Numbered from the stretch's first letter, positions 26,911 through 35,387 are shown. The stretch is DNA of 64,000 bases from Thetidibacter halocola (GCF_018224955.1 NZ_JAGTUU010000004.1:124001-188000); one strand, 5' to 3'. The notes: generated by a model not told the origin, from the letters alone. Program-made: numbers and translations.

Positions 26911-27213
26911 ATGACCATTCGCAAACTCGCCCTCATGCTGTGTGCCGGCGCCCTGCTGGCCGGCTGTGAAATCGGCCCGGACAAGAGCATCGACCGCGGC
27001 ATCGACAGCGACGACCTGAGCACGATGAAGGCCGGGATCTGGGTCGATCCGAACGGCTGCGACCACTGGATCATCGACGACGGCGTCGAGGGTTACCTGT
27101 CTCAGCGGCTCGACAAGTATGGCAAGCCGGTCTGCTCGGGGATCGCCCCACCGACCATCGCCACCGGCGACTTCAAGGGCGGCGCGACGTCGATCATCGG
27201 CGACCCGCTCTGA
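26911..27213 (+). CDS. small lipoprotein sharing a module with the OmpA-like protein
   Basis: A 100-residue lipoprotein. The signal MTIRKLALMLCAGALLAGC ends in the lipobox LAGC. The mature part contains GIWVDPNGCDHWIIDDGVEG and then KYGKPVC, clearly related to the module in the gene before it (GIWVDPDGCEHWVMDDG, IPVC). The two genes are 11 bases apart and surely one operon. A tandem duplication with loss or gain of the OmpA part is the simple explanation. A strong hairpin follows. Function unknown. Confidence 0.8.
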   Translation: MTIRKLALMLCAGALLAGCEIGPDKSIDRGIDSDDLSTMKAGIWVDPNGCDHWIIDDGVEGYLSQRLDKYGKPVCSGIAPPTIATGDFKGGATSIIGDPL

Positions 27214-27234
27214 CGCCGGTCACGGCGCGATACC

Positions 27235-27260
27235 GCCCGCTCCGGGAAACCGGGGCGGGC
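27235..27260 (+). terminator. strong hairpin after the lipoprotein gene
   Basis: GCCCGCTCCGG (27235-27245) pairs with CCGGGGCGGGC (27250-27260) around a GAAA loop, with one T-G wobble. There is no T run, so it may be a pause or RNA-stabilising stem as much as a terminator. Confidence 0.5.
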
Positions 27261-27641
27261 GTCAACATGTGAACCACGACCGACAGGCCGGACAATCCCG
27301 GTGACCCGAACCGCTCGATCCCACTGCAAGACCGGCATCGGCACTCCGGTTCGGCGAACGTCCTTCTGGCCCCAGCACTCCATGGCCCGCACCGGCGTTG
27401 TCGCGTCGCGGGAAACCCTTCGCGAGCTGGAAGAATCCGTAATCCGGACAAGTGTTTGACAGGAGCCCCGGGGGGGGCACGCGGCCGGTCTTTCATTGAC
27501 AGGCGCGGACCCGGTTTGGAACACAGGGCGCACGGGCCCGGAAACAAGTCGAGACATCCCATGAGCACAGTGACAGGCGTTGTTTCAGAAGTATGACGAC
27601 AGAGGATTCACTTCACGAAGCCATGTCGGTAGACGTGCTGC
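27261..27641 (+). other. stretch without a recognisable gene before the IS remnant
   Basis: About 380 bases with no supported gene. It holds a run of eight G near 27470-27477 and no clear promoter. Its right end joins the dead transposase. I could not find the terminal inverted repeat of an IS5-type element, so the element's left boundary is not fixed and part of this stretch may belong to it. Confidence 0.4.
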
Positions 27642-28006
27642 ATGAGCGAGGCGTCTCCCGCGCGCTATCGTACGACGAACTGGTCCGGCTACAACGCGTC
27701 GCTGCGGAAGCGGGGATCGCTGCTGATCTGGGTCGACGGAGAGATGACATGGCGCGCGCCGCGTGACGGTCGGCCCGGGCGTCCGCCGGTTTTCTCCGAT
27801 GCGGCCATACAGTTCTGCTTGTCGGTCAAGGTTCTCTTCAAACTGCCGTTACGCCAGACCGCCGGGATGGTGGCCAGCCTGCTCCGGTTAGCGGGGCGGG
27901 GCTGGACTGGCCGGTTCCGGACTTTTCCACCCTGTGCCGCAGGCAGAAGCCCCTGGCCGTGCAGGTTCCCTATCGCCGTGCCGACGGGCCGTTCAACCTG
28001 CTGATC

Positions 28007-28047
28007 CCCTCTCGGGACATTGCTGCGCAATGCCCTGCCGGGCAGTG
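28007..28047 (+). repeat. hairpin insertion element, copy 1
   Basis: A 41-base insertion lies between ATC and GAC of the transposase catalytic DSTGIK block. It folds as GGG-A-CATTGC, loop TGC, GCAATGCCC, a 9-bp stem with one bulged A, followed by TGCCGGGCAGTG. It matches copy 2 at 36 of 41 positions. Confidence 0.8.
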
Positions 28048-28268
28048 GACAGCACCGGGATCAAGTTCCTCGGCGATGGCGAATGGCAGGCCCGCAAACA
28101 CGGGGTGCAGGGCCGCCGCCAATGGCGCAAGGTGCATCTCGCCATGGACCCGGCCACATCCGACATCCGCGCCGTCGAATTCACCCCAAGCCGCGACAGC
28201 GACAGCCCCGTGCTGCCGGACCTGCTCGGCCAGATCCCGGCGGACGAACCGATCGGCACCGTCACCGC

Positions 28269-28309
28269 CCCTCTCGGCAGATTGCTTCGCAATCGCCTGC
28301 CGGGCAGTG
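28269..28309 (+). repeat. hairpin insertion element, copy 2
   Basis: The second copy lies directly before GAC of the DGAYD block. It folds as GGC-A-GATTGC, loop TTC, GCAATCGCC. Against copy 1, four of the five differences are paired with each other and keep the stem (C12-G26 becomes G12-C26; G10-C27 becomes C10-G27) and the fifth is in the loop. The first C may belong to the host gene, making the insert 40 bases. Confidence 0.8.
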
Positions 28310-28367
28310 GACGGCGCCTACGACACGCGCCGCTGCCACACCGCCATCATAGAGCGTGACGCCATTA

Positions 28368-28690
28368 GTTCAGGCCGAGAGCAACACAAAGCTGATTGTA
28401 GCATACGAGCGCCGCATCTCTGAACTTGAGCAGGAAAAGGCGGTCACGAAGGCTTCCATCGCAGAAGTCCCCAGCCCAGCGCACTCGTTCGAGGAAATGT
28501 TCGAACTCTCCATGCGATTTCTATCAAGCCCTTATGAAGTATGAAAAAATGTGATATTGAGGTGCGGCGGACTGTACTTAAGCTAGTGTTTTCGAAACCT
28601 TTGGCGGTCAGTCGAAAAACGGGTGTTCGAACCGCAGAAACCACCTACCCTTTCAAGGTGCTACGGCACTTCGGAGGGATGGATTCCGAA
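28368..28690 (+). pseudogene. C-terminal remnant of a large serine recombinase
   Basis: The sequence encodes AESNTKLIVAYERRISELEQ, then HSFEEMFELSMRFLSSPYEV, and after a one-base loss near 28542 continues in another frame as KKCDIEVRRTVLKLVFSKPL and TAETTYPFKVLRHFGGM. This is the typical end of site-specific serine recombinases (coiled-coil part, then RTVLKL...PFKVL). The catalytic N-terminal part is missing, replaced by the IS5 remnant. The fragment ends at the 3' end of tRNA-Leu, which suggests an old integration event there. AT content is visibly higher than in the flanking genes. Confidence 0.8.
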
Positions 28691-28691
28691 G

Positions 28692-28777
28692 TGGTGCCCG
28701 CGGCGAGACTCGAACTCGCACGCCACCAGGGGCTGGGGATTTTAAGTCCCCTGTGTCTACCATTCCACCACGCGGGC
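28692..28777 (-). tRNA. tRNA-Leu (anticodon UAA)
   Basis: An 86-base tRNA on the minus strand: acceptor GCCCGCG pairs with CGCGGGC, the D arm holds GTGGAATGGTAGACAC, the anticodon stem GGGGA/TCCCC encloses CTTAAAA with anticodon TAA, a long class II variable arm follows, then the T arm with GTTCGAGTC, and an encoded ACCA end. The long variable arm and anticodon fix it as leucine. Its 3' end borders the recombinase remnant. Confidence 0.96.
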
Positions 28778-28821
28778 CAGCGGACGCGACGATAGCCGAA
28801 GCCGCGGCGATGTAAACCGGA

Positions 28822-29376
28822 TCAGAGCTTTTCGGTGGCTTGCAGCAGCACCGGGCGAAGGTGACGTTCGCCCAGCCAGGGGTTCAGCTTCAGCGCGGCG
28901 TCGAGCGCGATCAGCGCCTCGGCGTCGCGGCCCAGCGCGTGCAGCGTCAGCGCCTTGCCCGACAGCGCGCCCACGTGGCGCGGGTTGATGTCCAGCGCGC
29001 GGTCAAGGTCGGGCAGCGCAGCCTCGAAATCTCCGGTCAGGAAATTGACGAAAGCGCGCTGGTTGTAGCCCTCGGCGTAGAACGGGCAGTAGTTCACAAG
29101 CGCCTCGAACCTGTCCATCGCCTGTAGATAATCATAGGACGACCGCGCCCGCATCCCCTGGTCCAGCATCGCCTGGCTGGGTTCGTCGGGCGCATTGTCC
29201 CAAAGGTCCCACAGCTGGTTGTTGATGACCTGCGCCTCGCCCTCGGACCCGACCTGCGCCAGCTCGGACAACAGGGCGTCCTGATCGGCGCCGTGGTCGG
29301 GTGCGGCGGGGCAGCCTTCGGCTTGCGCCAGGGCGGGGGTCAGGCAGATCAAAGCGGTGAGGACCATGTGACGCAT
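28822..29376 (-). CDS. exported tetratricopeptide-repeat protein
   Basis: A 184-residue periplasmic protein. A signal peptide (MRHMVLTALICLTPALAQA, cleavage about residue 19) is followed by a Cys-containing spacer and then three TPR units, the clearest being GYNQRAFVNFLTGDFEAALPDLDRALDINP (split here as GYNQRAFVNFLTGDFEAALP and DLDRALDINP) and GALSGKALTLHALGRDAEAL. Such proteins usually hold partners in the envelope; no partner is evident. The gene lies between tRNA-Leu and putR. Confidence 0.82.
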   Translation of the reverse strand: MRHMVLTALICLTPALAQAEGCPAAPDHGADQDALLSELAQVGSEGEAQVINNQLWDLWDNAPDEPSQAMLDQGMRARSSYDYLQAMDRFEALVNYCPFYAEGYNQRAFVNFLTGDFEAALPDLDRALDINPRHVGALSGKALTLHALGRDAEALIALDAALKLNPWLGERHLRPVLLQATEKL

Positions 29377-29406
29377 GCAGCAATTTTGGTGCGAAGCCCG
29401 CGCGCG

Positions 29407-29898
29407 TCAAGTCACGTCGGCGAGACCGTCTTCCTTGACCGCTTCCATCGCCACGTAGGTCGAGGTCGAAGACACGCCCGGCAGCGTCGAGATCTTTTCC
29501 GCCAGCACGAGGCGATAGCTGCGCATGTCGGCGGTGCGCACCTTCAACAGATAGTCGAAGTTCCCGGCGATCAGGTGCGCCTGCTCGATTTCGGGGATGC
29601 GGGCCACGGCGTCGTTGAAGGCCGCCAGCGACCGTTCGCCCGTATCGGTCATCTTTATCTCGACGAAAGCGACGTGATCCAGTCCAAGGCGGATCGGGTC
29701 GAGGATGGCACGGTAGCCGCGGATCACGCCGTTTTCCTCCAGCCGCCGCAGCCGCGCCTGGGTGGGCGATTTCGACAGGCCGATCCGGCGCGCCAGTTCG
29801 GTGATCGAGATGCGCCCCTCCTCGGCGAGCGTGGTCAGAATCGCCTGGTCGAAACGGTCAAAGTCATCACCGTCCATTTGCACCGTGGTTTCCCTCAT
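29407..29898 (-). CDS. putR: Lrp/AsnC-family regulator, probably PutR
   Basis: A 163-residue transcription factor with an N-terminal helix-turn-helix (about 14-70, ITELARRIGLSKSPTQARLR) and a C-terminal RAM ligand-binding domain (about 75-155, HLIAGNFDYLLKV). It is divergent from putA, the arrangement known for PutR in alphaproteobacteria, where it activates putA in the presence of proline; I infer the same here. Start at 29898 or at the Met 7 codons later (29877). Confidence 0.88.
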   Translation of the reverse strand: MRETTVQMDGDDFDRFDQAILTTLAEEGRISITELARRIGLSKSPTQARLRRLEENGVIRGYRAILDPIRLGLDHVAFVEIKMTDTGERSLAAFNDAVARIPEIEQAHLIAGNFDYLLKVRTADMRSYRLVLAEKISTLPGVSSTSTYVAMEAVKEDGLADVT

Positions 29899-29987
29899 CT
29901 TCAGGCGAAAGGCGCGGATCGAACCCGATCATCGGGAAGACCGGCTGTCATCTGACCGATATACTAGCGCAAATTCCGGAGAATGAC

Positions 29988-32900
29988 ATGCCCAAGGACA
30001 CCGCAGAACTGCGCTCTCTCATCGATGGCGACCTCTATGCCGACGAGGCCGCCATCGTCGCCCGGCTGCGCGACGCCGCACAGCTGTCAGAGGCCGATCG
30101 CGCCACCATCGTGACCCGCGCCGCGGGCCTCGTGCGCGACATCCGCGGCGCCACGCGCCCAGGCCTGATGGAGGTGTTCCTGGCCGAATATGGCCTGTCC
30201 ACCGACGAGGGCATCGCGCTGATGTGCCTCGCAGAGGCGCTGCTGCGGGTGCCCGACGCCGACACGATCGACGCGCTGATCGAGGACAAGATAGCGCCCA
30301 GCGACTGGGGCCGCCACATGGGCCATTCCACCTCGCCGCTGGTCAACGCCTCGACCTGGGCGCTGATGCTGACGGGCAAGGTCCTGGCGGATGAACAGCC
30401 GGGGCCCGTGGGCCACCTGCGCGCCGCGATCAAGCGGCTGGGAGAGCCGGTGATCCGCACCGCCGTCGGCCGCGCCATGAAGGAGATGGGCGCGCAATTC
30501 GTGCTCGGCGAGACGATCCAGGCGGCGATGAAGCGCGGCTCGGCGCAAGAGGCCAAGGGCTACACCTACAGCTACGACATGCTGGGCGAGGCCGCGCGCA
30601 CAGAGGCCGATGCCCGCCGTTATCACCTGTCCTACAGCCGCGCCATCGGCGCCATCGCCGAAGCCGCGCGCGGCAACGACATCCGCACCAATCCCGGCAT
30701 CTCGGTCAAGCTGTCGGCACTGCATGCGCGTTATGACGACCTGCAACGCGCCACCGTTATGGACGAACTGGTGCCGCGCCTGCGCACGCTCTGCCAGTTG
30801 GCGCGCAGCGCCGGCATCGGGCTGAACATCGACGCCGAAGAGGCCGACCGGCTGGCGATCTCGCTGGACGTGATCGAGGCCGTCCTGTCGGAACCGTCGC
30901 TTGCCGGCTGGGACGGGTTCGGCGTGGTAGTACAGGCCTACGGGCTGCGCGCCGCGCCGGTCATCGACTGGCTGCACGACCTGGCCTCGCGGCTCGACCG
31001 CAAGATCATGGTGCGGCTGGTCAAGGGTGCCTACTGGGACACCGAGATCAAGCGCGCCCAAGTGGCGGGCATGGCGGGCTTCCCGGTGTTCACGTCCAAG
31101 GCGGCGACCGACATCTCTTACATGGCCAACGCCCGCAAGCTGCTGGGCATGACCGACCGCATCTATCCGCAATTCGCCACGCACAACGCGCATACGGTGG
31201 CGGCAATCCTGCACATGGGGGCCGATCCGGCGAGCTATGAATTCCAGCGCCTGCACGGCATGGGCGAGACGCTGCACGAGATCGTCAAGGGGCGCGAGGG
31301 CACGCGTTGCCGCATCTACGCCCCCGTGGGCGCGCATCGCGACCTGCTGGCCTACCTGGTGCGCCGCCTGCTGGAGAACGGGGCGAACTCCAGCTTCGTG
31401 AACCAGATCGTCGACGAGGAGGTGCCGCCAGAGGTCGTCGCCGCTGACCCGTTCGAAACACTGGAACAGGGCGCCTGGCCGATCACGCCGGGCACCGGGC
31501 TGTTCCTGCCGGAACGGCCCAACTCGCACGGGGTCGATTTGCGCGACCGGGCACAGCGCGAGGCGGTGGAAACCGGGCGCGGTTTCTTTGCCACACATGA
31601 ATGGCAGGCTGCACCACTGACCGCCGTCGAGGCGCCACAGGGCCCGTCGGACCCCGTGGCAAACCCCGCCCGCCTGTCCGATACCGTGGGCCAAGTCAGG
31701 TGGGCCGTGCCAGAAACCGTCGCGGCCGCCGCCAGCGCAGCCCGCCCATGGCAGGCCAGCGCCGCGGAACGCACCGTAATCCTGAACCGCGCCGCCGACC
31801 TGTTCGAGGCCAATGCGGGCGAGGTCTTTGCCCTACTGCACCGCGAGGCAGGCAAGACCATGCTCGACGCCGTGGCGGAACTGCGCGAGGCGGTGGACTT
31901 CCTGCGCTACTACGCGGCGCGGACGGAGGGAGGGGCAGCACTCGGCATCTTCGCCTGCATCAGCCCGTGGAACTTCCCGCTGGCCATCTTCACCGGGCAG
32001 GTCGCGGCTGCACTGGCTGCGGGTAACGCCGTTCTGGCCAAACCCGCCGAGCAGACGCCGCTGATCGCCCATCGCGCGGTCGAATGGCTGCACGAGGCGG
32101 GCGTGCCCCGCACCGCCCTGCAATCCCTTCCCGGCGCAGGCGAGGTGGGTGCGGCGCTGACCTCGAACCCCACGGTGGGGGGCATGGCCTTCACCGGCTC
32201 GACCGAGACGGCGCAGATCATCCACCGCACCATGGCCAAACACCTCGCCCCCGGCGCGCCGCTGATCGCGGAAACCGGTGGGCTCAACGCGATGATCGTC
32301 GACAGCACCGCCCTGCCCGAACAGGCCGTGCAGGCCATCGTCGAAAGCGCCTTTCAATCCGCAGGCCAGCGCTGTTCCGCCCTGCGCTGCCTTTACGTGC
32401 AGGAGGACATCGCCGAGGACCTGCTGAAGATGCTGACCGGCGCGATGGAGGCGCTGCTGGTGGGCGATCCCTGGGAACTGTCCTGCGACCTTGGCCCGGT
32501 GATCGACGCCGAGGCCAAGGCGGGCATCGTCGCCCATATCGAGCAGGCGGCGTCCGAAGGCCGCGTCATCAAGACCTTCCCGACGCCCGACCGCGGCCAT
32601 TTCGTCGCGCCCACGCTGATCCGCGTCTCGGGCATCGACCAGATGACGCGCGAGATCTTCGGCCCCGTCCTGCATGTCGCCACCTTCAAGGCCACGCAGA
32701 TCGACAAGGTCATCGCCGCGATCAACGCTACCGGCTACGGCCTAACCTTCGGGCTGCAGACCCGGATCGACGACCGGGTGCAGCATGTCTCCGAGGCGAT
32801 CCACGCCGGCAACATCTACGTCAACCGCAACCAGATAGGCGCCATCGTCGGCAGCCAGCCCTTCGGTGGCGAGGGTCTGTCTGGCACCGGGCCCAAGGCC

Positions 32901-33416
32901 GGCGGGCCGCTTTATGTCGACCGCTTCCGGCGGCACGAGACGCTTTTGATGGGCGGGGCATGGGGCGCGCAGGCCGATCCGGCCACCGTGCAACGCCTGA
33001 TCGACCAGGCACCGGGCGGCGAGGACATCCGGCGCACCGACCTGCCCGGCCCGACCGGCGAGGCGAACCAGTATGTGACGCATGCCCGTGCCCCGGTCCT
33101 GTGCCTTGGTCCGGGCGCAGAGGCCGCCGAGGCGCAGGCCCACGCGATCCGTGTGCTGGGCGGCCGCGCCGTCGCGGCGGGCGGCGCCCTGCCTCCGCAG
33201 GCGCTGGAAACGCTGACCGGCTTCTCCGCCGCGCTCTGGTGGGGCGACGAAGCCACGGCGCGCGCCCTGCGGACGGCGTTGGCATCCCGCAAGGGGCCGA
33301 TCCTGACGCTCATCACCGGGGCGCCGGATACGGGCCATGCGCGGGCGGAACGCCATGTCTGCATCGACACCACGGCGGCGGGCGGCAACGCCGCGCTGCT
33401 GGCCGGGGCCGAGTGA
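29988..33416 (+). CDS. putA: bifunctional proline dehydrogenase / L-glutamate-gamma-semialdehyde dehydrogenase
   Basis: A 1142-residue enzyme oxidising proline to glutamate at the inner face of the membrane. The N-terminal proline dehydrogenase barrel (about 60-480) shows VKLSALHARYDD, MVRLVKGAYWDTEIK and ATHNAHTV. The aldehyde dehydrogenase part (about 560-1000) has SPWNFPLAIF, Glu762 in ETGGLNAM and the nucleophile Cys796 in GQRCSALR. No ribbon-helix-helix DNA-binding domain precedes it, consistent with control by the divergent PutR. About 130 residues extend beyond the dehydrogenase fold, as in longer PutA types. The ATG at 29988 has GGAGAA ahead, and TATACT at 29960-29965 is a possible -10 box. 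Confidence 0.97.
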   Translation: MPKDTAELRSLIDGDLYADEAAIVARLRDAAQLSEADRATIVTRAAGLVRDIRGATRPGLMEVFLAEYGLSTDEGIALMCLAEALLRVPDADTIDALIEDKIAPSDWGRHMGHSTSPLVNASTWALMLTGKVLADEQPGPVGHLRAAIKRLGEPVIRTAVGRAMKEMGAQFVLGETIQAAMKRGSAQEAKGYTYSYDMLGEAARTEADARRYHLSYSRAIGAIAEAARGNDIRTNPGISVKLSALHARYDDLQRATVMDELVPRLRTLCQLARSAGIGLNIDAEEADRLAISLDVIEAVLSEPSLAGWDGFGVVVQAYGLRAAPVIDWLHDLASRLDRKIMVRLVKGAYWDTEIKRAQVAGMAGFPVFTSKAATDISYMANARKLLGMTDRIYPQFATHNAHTVAAILHMGADPASYEFQRLHGMGETLHEIVKGREGTRCRIYAPVGAHRDLLAYLVRRLLENGANSSFVNQIVDEEVPPEVVAADPFETLEQGAWPITPGTGLFLPERPNSHGVDLRDRAQREAVETGRGFFATHEWQAAPLTAVEAPQGPSDPVANPARLSDTVGQVRWAVPETVAAAASAARPWQASAAERTVILNRAADLFEANAGEVFALLHREAGKTMLDAVAELREAVDFLRYYAARTEGGAALGIFACISPWNFPLAIFTGQVAAALAAGNAVLAKPAEQTPLIAHRAVEWLHEAGVPRTALQSLPGAGEVGAALTSNPTVGGMAFTGSTETAQIIHRTMAKHLAPGAPLIAETGGLNAMIVDSTALPEQAVQAIVESAFQSAGQRCSALRCLYVQEDIAEDLLKMLTGAMEALLVGDPWELSCDLGPVIDAEAKAGIVAHIEQAASEGRVIKTFPTPDRGHFVAPTLIRVSGIDQMTREIFGPVLHVATFKATQIDKVIAAINATGYGLTFGLQTRIDDRVQHVSEAIHAGNIYVNRNQIGAIVGSQPFGGEGLSGTGPKAGGPLYVDRFRRHETLLMGGAWGAQADPATVQRLIDQAPGGEDIRRTDLPGPTGEANQYVTHARAPVLCLGPGAEAAEAQAHAIRVLGGRAVAAGGALPPQALETLTGFSAALWWGDEATARALRTALASRKGPILTLITGAPDTGHARAERHVCIDTTAAGGNAALLAGAE

Positions 33417-33422
33417 CCGGCG

Positions 33423-33443
33423 GGGCGGGGCAGAACCCCGCCC
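33423..33443. terminator. hairpin after putA
   Basis: GGGCGGGG (33423-33430) pairs with CCCCGCCC (33436-33443) over a 5-base loop. No T run follows. Read on the minus strand its core is GGGGTTCTGCCCC, like two other intergenic hairpins in the window. Confidence 0.5.
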
Positions 33444-33495
33444 TGCACCCTGTCGCGCCTTTACGACGGACCCGCGCGGGCCTAACTCTAGCCGC

Positions 33496-34236
33496 ATGTT
33501 CCCGATCCGAGATCACAACCCCTCGGGCCGCGTGCCCGTCGTCACCTATGCGCTGATCGCGATCAACGTCGCGGTCTTCCTGCTGACATGGGGGCTCGAG
33601 GCAAACCCCCGCGCGCTGCTCGCCTTCTACGCCGATTACGCCCTTGTCCCGGCGCTGGTCAGCAACGGACAGGGCTATAGCGGCTTTCTCACCTCGATGT
33701 TCCTGCACGGCGGGTTGATGCACCTGGCGGGCAACATGCTGTTCCTGTTCATCTTCGGCGACAACATGGAGGACGAGATGGGCCACCTGCCCTATCTCGG
33801 CTTCTACCTGGCCTGCGGGCTGGCGGCGGGCATGGCGCAATACCTGGCCGAACCATCGTCGCGCATCCCGATGGTCGGCGCATCGGGGGCCATTGCCGGG
33901 GTGATGGGCGGTTACCTGCTGCTGTTCCCGCGGGCGAGGGTGGATATCCTGCTGTTCTTCGTCGTGATCGTGCGGATCATCCCGGCCCCCGCCTGGATCG
34001 TGCTGGCGGCGTGGTTCGGGATGCAGATCTTCGGCGGACTGGCCACACCGGCAGATGCGGGGGGCGTGGCCTACTGGGCGCATGCGGGCGGGTTCGTGGC
34101 CGGGGTCGCGCTGACACTGCCGCTGTGGTCGCGGCTGGGCGGAGCGGGCTTCTGGGCGCGCACCCGGGGCCACCCGCCACACCCCGAGGCACGCTATTCC
34201 GTCACCCGCGTCCCGCGCGTGCCGCGCCGCCGCTAG
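33496..34236 (+). CDS. rhomboid-family intramembrane serine protease
   Basis: A 246-residue inner-membrane protease that cuts substrates within or near the membrane. Six or seven hydrophobic segments are visible. The catalytic dyad is Ser130 in MVGASGAIAGVMG and His196 in AHAGGFVAG, with the supporting HGGLMHLAGN (71-80) in the second helix. A short basic tail follows. The ATG at 33496 is the first sensible start. Substrates are unknown; rhomboid adjacency to putA looks incidental. Confidence 0.92.
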   Translation: MFPIRDHNPSGRVPVVTYALIAINVAVFLLTWGLEANPRALLAFYADYALVPALVSNGQGYSGFLTSMFLHGGLMHLAGNMLFLFIFGDNMEDEMGHLPYLGFYLACGLAAGMAQYLAEPSSRIPMVGASGAIAGVMGGYLLLFPRARVDILLFFVVIVRIIPAPAWIVLAAWFGMQIFGGLATPADAGGVAYWAHAGGFVAGVALTLPLWSRLGGAGFWARTRGHPPHPEARYSVTRVPRVPRRR

Positions 34237-34310
34237 GCCGATCTGATCCGGATCAAGGCGCGCGCCCCCGGCCCCTGCCATGCTGGCTGGATCACGGAGG
34301 AGGAACGCCC

Positions 34311-34586
34311 ATGATCACCGTCGAGGATATCGTCGGAATGACCGACCTGACCGAGGCCGAGGTCGCCGCGCTGGCCGAGCACGAACACCTGCCCGACCTC
34401 GATGCCGCCGCGCTGGGGGATTACCTGATGCACATCCACCACGGGCCGCAAAAGGTGCAGCAGATGATCTGCGAGGACATCCGCGCGGCGCTGCATGCGG
34501 ACAACGTGGAGCACGCGCGGGAGTTATATGCCGTGCTGCATCACTTCCTGGCGGATCATCCGGAGGCGGTGAGGGGAAGTGAGTGA
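34311..34586 (+). CDS. small conserved hypothetical protein
   Basis: A 91-residue cytoplasmic protein, all-helical by appearance (VEDIVGMTDLTEAEVAALAE, then HIHHGPQKVQQMICEDIRAA), with several His residues but no recognised motif. GGAGGAGGAA ahead of the ATG at 34311 is a very strong ribosome site, so it is probably well translated. I recall similar short proteins in Rhodobacterales without known function. Confidence 0.7.
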   Translation: MITVEDIVGMTDLTEAEVAALAEHEHLPDLDAAALGDYLMHIHHGPQKVQQMICEDIRAALHADNVEHARELYAVLHHFLADHPEAVRGSE

Positions 34587-34621
34587 AGGGGAGTGGGATA
34601 GCACCGTAATTTGAGTGCTTA

Positions 34622-35365
34622 TCAGGCCTGCCGCTTCTCGAATGGACGATTGGCTTGAATATAGAGACCCAGTTGTCCTGCAGCCTCGGTGATGATCTCG
34701 TGCCCACGGCAAGCGCCAAATCGAATGGGCCAAATGCGATCCAAGATCGACAAAACATCAATGCCAGTTACGCCCGTTTTCACAAAGCACCTGACTCGTT
34801 CCTCATCTTGGCCAAGAAGGAAAGTCTTGTAGGTCAGCCGATCATCACCTCTTTCATCTTCAGAAGCTGATACAAGCTGAAAGATATTTGGGTGAGCGCC
34901 GTAATCGATTAACATGTCGATTGTTGAATTTACCCTATCAAGAAGTTGTTTGTCCTCTTTGCCCAAGGCGTTTCGCGCCGCTGATAACGGCCCCTCCCTC
35001 CCGGCTCGAAGTTTTCTCTTTGCATTTTGGTCAACTTCGCGATCCCACCACAAAGCCTCCCATTCCTTATCTTTTGAGAACAAATATGCATAGAAGGCGC
35101 ACTCAATGCAGTGCCGCAGCAAGGTTGGAACCTGAGCTGCTGCACCACTCAACGTGAGCATAACGGAACTGCGCCAACTCCCGAACGCTATGTGAAGCAA
35201 CCTCGCCGAAGTAAGATGCTCTGCATCATCAAGCGCATCAGAGAATTCGGAGAAAAGACTGTCTAATAGAGAAACGTGCTGTGGCAATGGCCCAGAGCAG
35301 TTGTGGATAAACTTGGACCGATAGGACTCAAACAAAGAGGTTCCGGCTTTCCGATCTTCGATCAA
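34622..35365 (-). CDS. hypothetical protein, probably acquired
   Basis: A 247-residue protein without an assigned function. The part LLRHCIECAFYAYLFSKDKE (about 82-101), followed by EALWWDRE, is faintly like DUF5677-type helical proteins, but I would not insist. No signal peptide or membrane segment is clear. Its codons are visibly richer in A and T than those of rhomboid or lepA, and it stands in a short block of accessory genes, both signs of transfer. A role in defence or stress is possible but unsupported. Confidence 0.65.
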   Translation of the reverse strand: MIEDRKAGTSLFESYRSKFIHNCSGPLPQHVSLLDSLFSEFSDALDDAEHLTSARLLHIAFGSWRSSVMLTLSGAAAQVPTLLRHCIECAFYAYLFSKDKEWEALWWDREVDQNAKRKLRAGREGPLSAARNALGKEDKQLLDRVNSTIDMLIDYGAHPNIFQLVSASEDERGDDRLTYKTFLLGQDEERVRCFVKTGVTGIDVLSILDRIWPIRFGACRGHEIITEAAGQLGLYIQANRPFEKRQA

Positions 35366-35387
35366 AAGAAAACCTCAACTAGACAAA

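Larger units (their letters stand above)
27642..28367 (+). pseudogene. dead IS5-family transposase
   Basis: Translation in three pieces gives a transposase of the IS5 family: TTNWSGYNASLRKRGSLLIW at the start, then FKLPLRQTAGMVASLLRL, DSTGIKFLGDGEWQARKHG, RRQWRKVHLAMDPATSDIRA and GAYDTRRCHTAI. Three lesions break the frame: a 5-base tandem duplication (CGGGG twice at 27892-27901), and two hairpin insertions of 41 and 40 bases, each just before the codon of a predicted catalytic Asp (DSTGIK and DGAYD). Removing all three restores one frame. The C-terminal part is missing, joined instead to a recombinase remnant near 28367. Confidence 0.85.

Noticed and set aside
28007-28309. The two transposase inserts as translational bypass elements (as in T4 gene 60)
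   Set aside because: Matching take-off and landing codons around the inserts are not present, and a further frameshift and loss of the C-terminus show the gene is dead anyway.
28692-28777. Direct repeat of the tRNA-Leu 3' end as an attachment site
   Set aside because: No second copy of the tRNA 3' end was found on either side within the window, so an integrated element cannot be delimited.
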